This document shows, in pieces, positions 36,301-42,237 of a stretch of DNA of 42,237 bases (its first letter is position 1; every line of letters begins with the position of its first letter). The translations under genes and the position numbers were made by a program. The DNA lies in the NCBI GenBank assembly GCA_903902705.1, contig CAIUVX010000088.1, forward strand, positions 1 to 42,237. Direction: 5' to 3'. Source of the stretch: an uncultured Methylococcales bacterium (GTDB lineage: Bacteria > Pseudomonadota > Gammaproteobacteria > Methylococcales > Methylomonadaceae). The notes under the pieces were generated by a model. It had not been told where the DNA came from. It ran no database searches and saw only the letters and a program-made list of their open reading frames with translations.

Positions 36301-37386
36301 CTCTAATTCAATTAATGCCCGATTGCGGTCGTCTGGATGGAGATGACTAACCCAGAAGTCTGGATTATCGATGAATTCTCTTGCTTGCCAGCCGAGTTGA
36401 TCGCTCACATTCTCGCTGCTGAAGGTCACGGCGTAGTCACCGTGAGTCTCAGCACTGTAAAGGATTACGGGGGTAGACTTGAGCAGAAAATCAAGTCGTT
36501 GCTGAGTGGCAACCAGTGTGGCAGTGCGTTGTTCTAATTCATCTGTTGTCCGCTTACGCTCAGTAAAATCGCGGGTGATTTTTGAAAATCCCTGTAGCTC
36601 ATCTTGATCGTTGTAGAGGCTTGTGATAAGCACATGAGCCCAGAATTGAGAGCCATCTTTGCGTACACGCCAGCCCTCATCTTCCGCTTGTCCTTGTGCT
36701 AACGCTTCTGCCAACTTTGCTTCTAGTTTGCCCGCCGCAACAACATCGGGTGGATAGAAGATAGAAAAATACTGACCGATGATTTCATCGGAGGTGTAAC
36801 CATTAAGTCGTTCGGCATTCTGATTCCAAGTTATGACACAGCCGTTTTCATCGAGCATCAGATTGGCGCAGTCTTTGACTCCATCGACCAGCAAGCGGTA
36901 GCGTTCTTCGCTCAGATACAGCCATAAGTTATGGCGTGCGATTTCCTCATTTTTCTCAAACGAGACCTTGGCATAGTGATAGTTTTTCTTGTGTAAGCGG
37001 TAGAGGTCAACAAAGGTTTTCACCTTGACACGCAGTATCTGCGGCAACACAGGGCTAAGTAGATAATCCACCGCGCCCAATTCGTAGCCCTTGAGCAACG
37101 ACGCATCAGTCAGCGTCTCAGTAGTAATGAAGATAATCGGTACAGGCACGAAGCGTGACTGACTGCGGATTATTTCAGCGGTTTCAAAACCGTCCATAAT
37201 CGGCATATTCACGTTGAGCAATACCAGCGCAAAGTCATGATCCAGTAACTTGCACACCGCCTCTTTACCCGAAGTGGCGGTGATAATCTCAATATCCATG
37301 TCTTTTAAAACCGCTACCATCGCAGTCAATTTGGTAGAGTTGTCATCCACAATTAGAATACTGGCTGGTATATCGTCTTCATTCAT
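33361..37386 (-). CDS. Hybrid histidine kinase: REC-like, four PAS, HisKA, HATPase, two REC, HPt
   Basis: 1341-residue cytosolic multidomain kinase without membrane helices. Order: receiver-like domain (10-125) whose phospho-acceptor is Asn (N58 in LVLLNVNMPIMDG); four PAS domains, about 155-680, each closing with a DxTERK-type motif; HisKA with H near 702 (MSHEIRTPMNGVIGM); HATPase (NNAIKFS, DNGIGM, GGTGLGLSI); a degenerate receiver (about 935-1040, no acidic pocket); a true receiver with D near 1138 (LLTDLHMPNMDGY); and an HPt domain with H near 1286 (ALAHKLKSSARAVGA). A full phosphorelay to the REC-EAL partner is possible. Start ATG 37386 is backed by AGGAG. PAS ligands unknown. Confidence 0.93.
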   Translation of the reverse strand: MNEDDIPASILIVDDNSTKLTAMVAVLKDMDIEIITATSGKEAVCKLLDHDFALVLLNVNMPIMDGFETAEIIRSQSRFVPVPIIFITTETLTDASLLKGYELGAVDYLLSPVLPQILRVKVKTFVDLYRLHKKNYHYAKVSFEKNEEIARHNLWLYLSEERYRLLVDGVKDCANLMLDENGCVITWNQNAERLNGYTSDEIIGQYFSIFYPPDVVAAGKLEAKLAEALAQGQAEDEGWRVRKDGSQFWAHVLITSLYNDQDELQGFSKITRDFTERKRTTDELEQRTATLVATQQRLDFLLKSTPVILYSAETHGDYAVTFSSENVSDQLGWQAREFIDNPDFWVSHLHPDDRNRALIELERLFKHDTCIFEYRFLHQNGTWHWIQNDCKLVRDADGQPQEIVGYWINITERKQTEGMLAHLQRLYEQILTSVGDGLYGIDLQGNIIFENPAAATMLGWREKEQIGQPAHSIIHHSSADSAHYPQNESPIYATLDDGISRYVANEMFCHKDGTSFPVTYVSTPMCNEAGEIEGMVVAFHDISELKATENRLRDHAIHIHTILNTIVDGIITINEYGTIETINPAVERIFGYVAAEVIGQNINMLMPEPYHSEHESYIEHYHATGEARIIGSGRIIDGRRKDGSTFPLEMAVSEMQLGEGRFFTGIVRDITERKQFEQALLAAKTEAEQANHTKSEFLAAMSHEIRTPMNGVIGMVDVLQQTSLEGYQMEMVDTIRDSAFSLLGIIEDILDFSKIEADKLEIESEPTAVNEVVEKVCVMLDLFASKKEVELTLFTDPAIPVTVLSDAQRLRQIIINLTNNAIKFSSGQDRIGRVSVQVMLVERNTKQVVVDIRVLDNGIGMNEATQEHLFTPFSQADISTTRRFGGTGLGLSIAHKLVQLMGGEITVQSTLGQGSTFTARLPFVLVLDEASNKTMPSLVTGLSCLVIGGKEGLADYLTTYLLAAGAVVEQVSDLAAAREKNDTVSPKPWIWLIDAGNTPLLAEELSFAQPMQAIRFVIIGRGMRRKPRWLNTTRSVEVDGNVLTRNIVLQSVAIAAGRAEVGINTPPSDKSESAFIAPLRADALQQNRLILVAEDNETNQKVILQQLALLGFAADIVNDGIEALERWRSGDYALLLTDLHMPNMDGYQLTTAIRAEENNVRHSIIIALTANALKGESLHCHKLGMDDYLSKPTPLAELKAMLKKWLPNAHSDLQPSATTTLSNVPIPSNTMLNSVIDVSVLAALVGDDPEIISDFLQDFRRSATQIATELKMAFTAGQATQVSALAHKLKSSARAVGALELGELCAAIEQAGRAGQLEILVALMPRFEAEMTDVNNYLDAL

Positions 37387-37470
37387 TCATATCGACTCCT
37401 GTATTTATCAGCGGTGTATTGACCCTCGATCGGTGGTATGCCATAGCAAGCCCTTATTGCGTAGCTATTA

Positions 37471-37875
37471 TCAACAGATTTTATACAAGCCATCTAATAC
37501 CAAGGAATTAGGACTCACCATGCCGATAACCTTGCCATTTTCTACCACAGGCGCACGCACCAAATTATAAGTGGCAAATAACCGTGAGCAATAGCGTATA
37601 TCCATTTCAGGGCGTACTTGAATGACAGGACAAGTCATAATTTCATAGACATTGACTCTATCGGGGGCGCGGTCTTTCGCCAATACTTGCCGTGCTATAT
37701 CGCCTGAGGTAATCATGCCGTATTCGTCATCATCATGACGCTTATTAACAATTAATACCGATGTCCCTGAGGCTTTCATTTCTTTTAAGGCATCGCTAAT
37801 AGTCGCTGCACCATCTATACAGGAAAACGTTGATTTCATTACGTCTTTGACGCGAATAATTTTGGGTTCACTCAT
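37471..37875 (-). CDS. Two-CBS-domain protein
   Basis: 134 residues made of a pair of CBS motifs (VKDVMKSTFSCIDGAATISD, then VYEIMTCPVIQVRPEMDIRY), each followed by the typical VxxGMxT/S strand. Such pairs bind adenine nucleotides and gate a partner protein. The start overlaps the stop of the PII-like gene by 4 bases (ATGA). Last gene of the DUF1538 operon, so likely a sensor for that membrane system. Confidence 0.9.
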   Translation of the reverse strand: MSEPKIIRVKDVMKSTFSCIDGAATISDALKEMKASGTSVLIVNKRHDDDEYGMITSGDIARQVLAKDRAPDRVNVYEIMTCPVIQVRPEMDIRYCSRLFATYNLVRAPVVENGKVIGMVSPNSLVLDGLYKIC

Positions 37876-38222
37876 AGTTCATCCGCTAATTCTTGGGTTA
37901 ATTGTTCTACTTGGTGCATGACACCAATGGCATCTTCCACGTCAATTTTAAAAGCAATGCCTGTGCCTGCTTTGCTGTCGAATTCGCCTGCTTTGGCGAT
38001 TTTTTCTAAAATATGGCGACTTAAATGTTCTTCGACTAAAAACAGCAATACATCTCTGGGGGTGTCCAATGTTAAGCCAAAAAAAGTTTTCGATTGTTTC
38101 ATGCCTTCGCCACGCGCATGATTAATCACCGTTGCACCTTTCGCGCCGCTTTCACGCGCCGTATCCAGTACTAAATCGGTTTTGTCGTCTTCGACAAAGG
38201 CAATAATTAATTTAAAGTGCAT
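37872..38222 (-). CDS. PII-family signal protein (GlnB-like, atypical)
   Basis: 116 residues with the PII ferredoxin-like fold (HFKLIIAFVEDDKTDLVLDT, ATVINHARGEGMKQSKTFFG, IAFKIDVEDAIGV). The T-loop lacks the Tyr that GlnB/GlnK use for uridylylation and is followed by GLTLDTPRDVLLFLVEEHLS. So it belongs to the PII-like sensors tied to transporters rather than nitrogen control proper. It lies 8 bases after the second DUF1538 gene. Confidence 0.88.
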   Translation of the reverse strand: MHFKLIIAFVEDDKTDLVLDTARESGAKGATVINHARGEGMKQSKTFFGLTLDTPRDVLLFLVEEHLSRHILEKIAKAGEFDSKAGTGIAFKIDVEDAIGVMHQVEQLTQELADEL

Positions 38223-38230
38223 AATGTCAC

Positions 38231-39010
38231 TCAGTGTTTAGAGGAGAGATAGCGTTTGCTACGCCACGCAGCAAGTTGCGCGTAACCCAACACAGTGATA
38301 ATAGGAAATAAACTGGCAAAGGCGATTAAACCAAAACCGTCTATTAATGGATTGCGGTCTGGAACTGCTTGCGCTAAGCCCAAACCTAAGGCGGTGACTA
38401 ACGGCACGGTAACGGTTGAAGTAGTCACGCCACCTGAGTCGAATGCCAAACCAATAATGAACTTAGGCGCGAATAAGGTTTGTATCAGCACCAGCACATA
38501 ACCAATAACGATAAAAACGTAGAGTTCAAACCCTGTGACAATACGAAACGTCCCCAGTGCAATACCAAACGCCACGCCTATCGACACTGCAATGCGTAAA
38601 CCCCACGCTTGAATCGTACCGCCTGAAATCTGCTCGGCTTTTATAGCCACCGCCAATAAAGACGGTTCGGCTAAGGTCGTCGCAAAGCCAATACTAGCGG
38701 CAAATACATACACCCAAAAATACGCCGACCAATTCAAAATATATTCATGGGGATTAATGCCAAGGAATTCCGTGCTGGTTAGTTGCTTTGCCATTAACTT
38801 ACCCAGCGGAAACAATGCCATATCCAGACCTTCGAGGAAAAAAGCAATGCCCAATAATACATAGATAAAACCAATCAGGGTCTTTTTTGGATTGGCTAAG
38901 GGTTTACGAATCACCAATAATTGAAAACCGATGATAATCACCGCAATGGGTAAAATATCCTGACAAGTGGCTAGCAATGCCAAGGCAAAATGGATAAACC
39001 ACGCAATCAT
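38231..39010 (-). CDS. DUF1538 integral membrane protein, second subunit
   Basis: 259 residues with about seven hydrophobic helices; the DUF1538 signature is visible ([56 protein letters not shown]). It is paralogous to the upstream gene and overlaps it by 4 bases. Paired DUF1538 proteins have, as I recall, been reported as a two-part Na+/H+ antiporter in Halomonas; I cannot check that this applies here. Confidence 0.9.
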   Translation of the reverse strand: MIAWFIHFALALLATCQDILPIAVIIIGFQLLVIRKPLANPKKTLIGFIYVLLGIAFFLEGLDMALFPLGKLMAKQLTSTEFLGINPHEYILNWSAYFWVYVFAASIGFATTLAEPSLLAVAIKAEQISGGTIQAWGLRIAVSIGVAFGIALGTFRIVTGFELYVFIVIGYVLVLIQTLFAPKFIIGLAFDSGGVTTSTVTVPLVTALGLGLAQAVPDRNPLIDGFGLIAFASLFPIITVLGYAQLAAWRSKRYLSSKH

Positions 39011-39735
39011 CGTATGACTCCATAAGCCATGACGAAAATCATCGGTGTTAATGAGGCAAATGCGATTAAACCAAAACCGTCTATCATTGGATTGCGTCCT
39101 TTAATTGCCGTTGCTAAGCCCACGCCTAAAGCGGTGACTAACGGCACGGTAATGGTGGAAGTGGTTACGCCGCCAGAATCATAAGCGATGCCGATGATGT
39201 CAGCAGGTGCAAACGGTGTGATGAGAATCACGCCGCAATAACCACCGATAATTAGATAATACAACGGCCAACCACGGATAATTCTTAGCACACCGACTAA
39301 AATCGCAAAGCCAACGGATAACGCCACCGTGATGCGTAAGCCTAAGGCATAACTGGTTTTTGCCTCAGTGCTATGAGCAATGATATTACCTTTACTGGCA
39401 ATATCTGCCGCTTCCGCTGCAATGGCAATCAATGCAGGTTCTGCTACAGTTGTGCCAAAACCCAAACAAAATGCGAAAATCAACAGCCAGAATAAACTGC
39501 CCTTACGCGCAAATGCGTAAGCCATTGATTCACCCAGTGGAAAAAGACTTTGTTCCAGCCCTTGAATAAATAATGCTAGCCCCAGTACAACAAACAGCGT
39601 ACCGATGATTAAACTGGCAACATCGGCAATAGGTTGTTTAATAATCAGAACCTGAAACACTAGCACAACGGCAAGAATCGGCACGAGGTCGATAAAACTA
39701 TTGCACAGTTGCTTAATAAAATGGTTCTTTAACAT
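39007..39735 (-). CDS. DUF1538 integral membrane protein, first subunit
   Basis: 242 residues, mostly membrane helices, with [40 protein letters not shown] and [17 protein letters not shown]. The DSGGVTTST motif shared by both subunits is likely functional. First gene of the four-gene operon DUF1538, DUF1538, PII, CBS; the terminator at 39803 isolates it from the adhesin gene upstream. Confidence 0.9.
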   Translation of the reverse strand: MLKNHFIKQLCNSFIDLVPILAVVLVFQVLIIKQPIADVASLIIGTLFVVLGLALFIQGLEQSLFPLGESMAYAFARKGSLFWLLIFAFCLGFGTTVAEPALIAIAAEAADIASKGNIIAHSTEAKTSYALGLRITVALSVGFAILVGVLRIIRGWPLYYLIIGGYCGVILITPFAPADIIGIAYDSGGVTTSTITVPLVTALGVGLATAIKGRNPMIDGFGLIAFASLTPMIFVMAYGVIR

Positions 39736-39802
39736 AAACAGCCAAAATCTTTGAAGAGAATTTGATTGTATAGCAAAGAATGAATTGTATCTATGGTGAC
39801 AA

Positions 39803-39827
39803 TAAAAAAGCCCCGATAAATCGGGGC
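39803..39827 (-). terminator. Rho-independent terminator of the adhesin gene
   Basis: On the minus strand GCCCCGAT-TT-ATCGGGGC (39827-39810) is followed by TTTTTTATT. Strong GC stem plus T-tract, 57 bases past the adhesin stop and 68 bases before the DUF1538 start. Confidence 0.93.
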
Positions 39828-39883
39828 TTGATAGTTGAGACTAAGGCGATTCACTTTAGCAAATCGCCCTTATGCACAATTGC

Positions 39884-42237
39884 TTACCAACTAAAGCCCG
39901 CGCCCACGTTAGCCGTCATAGCACTACTCGTACCAAAACCATTAGCAACTGCCGCTTTCACTTTAATGTGTTCCCCTACATCCGCACCACCACCAAAAGC
40001 GATGGCTTGTTGACCTGAGTAGAAACCACTACCGATACCTATTCCGTAATGGTGTCCTGCCATACTTGTGGGTATGGAGTTCATCGCTGCCGACTGGGCA
40101 ATACCGCTATAAGCCCTAGCGGCAATCCCATCTACATTATTGGATAGAGCCTGTAATTGACCATAGTTGACTGCATCAAACTTGCTTGTACCATCAGCAA
40201 CGCCTGTCACTTTAGCAGGACCGCCTGTGGAATTACCAAAGGTCACGCCATTATCGTTTAGCGTCAATGAGCTAGGTTGTTGTGTACCACCCGTTAAATT
40301 AGTTCTGTCCTCAAAAACTTGCAGACCATTGGTTTTACCTAGCCCGTTGGTCAGAGTGGTAGAGGCTACAGATTCATTTGCTGTTTTACCTGTCGCTATA
40401 TCAACAACAGGAACAGGGTTAGCTACTGAAGAGGTAGTAATTCCAGTTTGACCTGTTACCCCCGCAGGACCTAGTTTACTGGTTCCCGAATCACCGACTA
40501 CCGTTGAGGTTGCTGCTGTTTTGCCGACAAAAGCAGTATCACCGTTGACATAAAGATTACCATCAACTAAGGAATTACCACTGAGTGCCGTTTGAAATTT
40601 TACGCCGTTTAGTCGATCACCAATGGTCGTACCTGGGGCAATCGTTTGTACTCGATCAGAACCAAATAGCGTTACTGCTCCAGAACCTATACTCGCTCCC
40701 GGATCAGTGGCTGTAATACCTGTCACACCGTTACTAGCCGTTGTTCCAGGTAAACCGCCCTGTATGCTAATACCACCATCGCTTATCGTGATTGCTGAAG
40801 GCTGTTGTGCGCCACCTGACAAGGTGGTTCTATCTTCGTACACCTTTAGCCCATTGGTTAAACCATAACCATTTGTCAATGTGGTAGAGGCTACCGACTC
40901 TGGCGCAGGTGCAGCAACACCTGTCGTAGGGTCAATCACGCTAGTACCTGTGGTGACAGTACCCGTTTGACCAATGACACCTGTGGTCGCGCCTGCAAGT
41001 TTACTGCTAGCGAGGTTTTTGCTGGCATCAACCGTTGAAGTCGCCGAATGAGTACCCACAAGAGCGGTATCACCATTAACATAGAGATTGCCATCTATCA
41101 GTTCATTACCATTGACCAAATTTTGATATTTAGCCCCTACCAGTCGATCACCAATAGTGGTATTAGCGGCAACGGTTTGTACGCCAGTCGAGCTGAACGT
41201 CGTCATCGCCCCCGCTCCAGGGTTAGTATCAAGCAAAGAAGCTGTACCGTTCACACCGTTACTAGCAAATGGTTCTGCCGCGCCTCTGATTTGAGTCAGT
41301 ACAACGGTACTAGGCGGAATATTAAGATTCCTTACATCGGTGTTTGCGAAATCGACAATGCTACCAGCATGGAAACTAGTATTCCCTAACGTTGTGTTCC
41401 CATAAAAATTAATGTCAGGACCCACTATGTTAGTGCGATTTTCAAACACTTGTATACCGTTAGTAACATTATTACCATTAGTCAACAGCAATGAGCTAAC
41501 TGATTCTGAGACAGTCGTACCAGGGACAGTCGTACCATTCACAAGTTTATTGTCGGTTGTTTGTGGAATAGTAACACCATCTCTGGTAAAACTAGAAATA
41601 TTGCCAGACGTACCTTGGGTAGGTGCTGTTAAAACACTGGTCAATGGAGTCGTACCAGCGGAATTCAAAGTGAAAGAGGTGTTACCATTAGTATTGCTAG
41701 CATTAACTACCATCACGGGTGGTGTTGTGGCTGTACCGACACTCATGGTTGCACTGCCATCTGTTGCGGCAATAACTGAAGAGTTAGTGCCACCTGTCAA
41801 GGTTGTAGTCGTTGAACTAATGTTTAAACCGTGTCCCGTATCATTCTTCAAGGAGATCGTATTACCAGCTATAGCGACACCAGCAGCATTAGTAGTCAAA
41901 CTACCACCACCCGTCGTACTGATGGTGTTTGTAGCACCTGTCAGAGTGGTATTACCTACGTTAGTGAGGGTTCCTGTATTACTCAAAGCCCCTGAATTAT
42001 TAATGCCTGACATGATACTCTGACCACTCACATTGAGCCTAGTAGCTCCGAGATTGGTAATAGTGCCATTCGTTGATCCAAGGTTGCTTAAGCCTGTTGC
42101 ACTACCGCCTGTTGCCCCTAAGTTCGAGGTGTTCAGGTTGGCAATAGTGCCATTCGTTGATCCAAGGTTGCTTAAGCCTGTTGCACTACCGCCTGTTGCC
42201 CCTAAGTTCGAGGTGTTCAGGTTGGCAATAGTGCCAT
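39884..42237 (-). CDS. YadA-type trimeric autotransporter adhesin, 3' part (runs off right edge)
   Basis: At least 784 residues in one frame from 42237; the start lies outside the window. The C-terminal ~100 residues are the YadA membrane anchor: stalk end VADGTSKFDAVNYGQLQAL, coiled neck, then four beta strands (HHYGIGIGSGFYSG, QQAIAFGGGADV, HIKVKAAVANGFG, MTANVGAGFSW) ending in aromatic Trp. Upstream, low-complexity Asn/Thr/Gly-rich passenger shows three ~190-residue repeats marked by TNGxxVFEDRTN and DGNLYVNGDTA. The gene should sit on the outer membrane and mediate attachment. An internal GTG at 42031 is not the start. A perfect 28-residue repeat begins at the right edge. Confidence 0.88.
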   Translation of the reverse strand, partial: GTIANLNTSNLGATGGSATGLSNLGSTNGTIANLNTSNLGATGGSATGLSNLGSTNGTITNLGATRLNVSGQSIMSGINNSGALSNTGTLTNVGNTTLTGATNTISTTGGGSLTTNAAGVAIAGNTISLKNDTGHGLNISSTTTTLTGGTNSSVIAATDGSATMSVGTATTPPVMVVNASNTNGNTSFTLNSAGTTPLTSVLTAPTQGTSGNISSFTRDGVTIPQTTDNKLVNGTTVPGTTVSESVSSLLLTNGNNVTNGIQVFENRTNIVGPDINFYGNTTLGNTSFHAGSIVDFANTDVRNLNIPPSTVVLTQIRGAAEPFASNGVNGTASLLDTNPGAGAMTTFSSTGVQTVAANTTIGDRLVGAKYQNLVNGNELIDGNLYVNGDTALVGTHSATSTVDASKNLASSKLAGATTGVIGQTGTVTTGTSVIDPTTGVAAPAPESVASTTLTNGYGLTNGLKVYEDRTTLSGGAQQPSAITISDGGISIQGGLPGTTASNGVTGITATDPGASIGSGAVTLFGSDRVQTIAPGTTIGDRLNGVKFQTALSGNSLVDGNLYVNGDTAFVGKTAATSTVVGDSGTSKLGPAGVTGQTGITTSSVANPVPVVDIATGKTANESVASTTLTNGLGKTNGLQVFEDRTNLTGGTQQPSSLTLNDNGVTFGNSTGGPAKVTGVADGTSKFDAVNYGQLQALSNNVDGIAARAYSGIAQSAAMNSIPTSMAGHHYGIGIGSGFYSGQQAIAFGGGADVGEHIKVKAAVANGFGTSSAMTANVGAGFSW
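42064..42237 (-). repeat. Perfect 84-base tandem repeats in the adhesin gene
   Basis: Two identical 84-base units (42064-42147, 42148-42231) and the start of a third. Each encodes 28 residues, with GTIANLNTSNLGATGG in it. The next unit toward the C-terminus has diverged (GTITNLGATRLNVSG). Confidence 0.97.

Noticed and set aside
41412-42023. A 203-residue plus-strand frame opposite the adhesin
   Set aside because: Val/Leu/Pro-rich mirror of the Asn/Thr-rich repeats; no independent evidence of a gene.
42064-42237. Possible CRISPR from regular repeats at the right edge
   Set aside because: Units are contiguous 84-base coding repeats with no spacers.
1-42237. tRNA genes or attachment sites bordering the island
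   Set aside because: I found no cloverleaf-like sequence or clear direct repeat at about 13.7 kb; the left border is outside the window.

Overview
The window looks like a chromosomal segment of a gammaproteobacterium of moderate to low GC. The chromosomal markers are a xerD close to the E. coli type, lpxA, a TgpA/DUF58/MoxR set, a PII-CBS-DUF1538 operon, several c-di-GMP proteins and a YadA-type outer-membrane adhesin. Methylococcales or Thiotrichales is a guess from gene content and the many small intergenic palindromes; nothing here fixes the genus. I see no tRNA, rRNA or CRISPR.

Positions 1-13.7 kb are an accessory island. It opens with two broken pieces of Tn3-family transposase (1-1567 and 1613-2073) and a small ribbon-helix-helix gene. 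Then comes a single minus-strand operon, read from 12203 down to 2352, holding a complete type I restriction-modification system with FIVE toxin-antitoxin pairs packed between its genes: DUF1778/GNAT (tacA-tacT-like), hsdM, hicA-hicB, an antitoxin/PIN pair, hsdS, vapB-vapC (2), a duplication scar, vapB-vapC (1), hsdR. Gaps are at most about 40 bases and many genes overlap. The two VapBC pairs between hsdS and hsdR share an identical 42-residue VapB N-terminus but have unrelated VapB tails and different PIN toxins. A scar between them fuses the first bases of hsdR to the last bases of hsdS. This looks like a cassette-exchange site for toxin-antitoxin modules inside the R-M operon and is the main novelty. 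The island ends with iteron-like repeats, a mobC broken by a two-base deletion and a possible relaxase remnant, pointing to an integrated mobilizable element.

Positions 13.7-26 kb are mostly chromosomal: a Tat-exported FAD oxidoreductase (spermidine dehydrogenase-like), two convergent HD-GYP genes, aguB, xerD-lpxA, a MerR/B12 regulator with the CarH-type light-sensor motif, and tgpA-DUF58.

The moxR-DUF58-tgpA operon is split at 26-29.8 kb by a single-chain Eco57I-like (type IIG) restriction-methylation gene carrying an in-frame stop just after its NPPY motif. Both flanks carry REP-like repeats and perfect palindromes; one REP copy contains a 90-base MITE-like hairpin with a TA target duplication, which can be proven by comparison with the empty copy at 12.4 kb.

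Positions 29.8-42.2 kb hold moxR, a PP-loop tRNA-thiolation-like protein, a hybrid kinase/REC-EAL pair, the DUF1538-DUF1538-PII-CBS operon, a clear terminator, and the 3' part of a trimeric autotransporter whose perfect 84-base tandem repeats run off the right edge.
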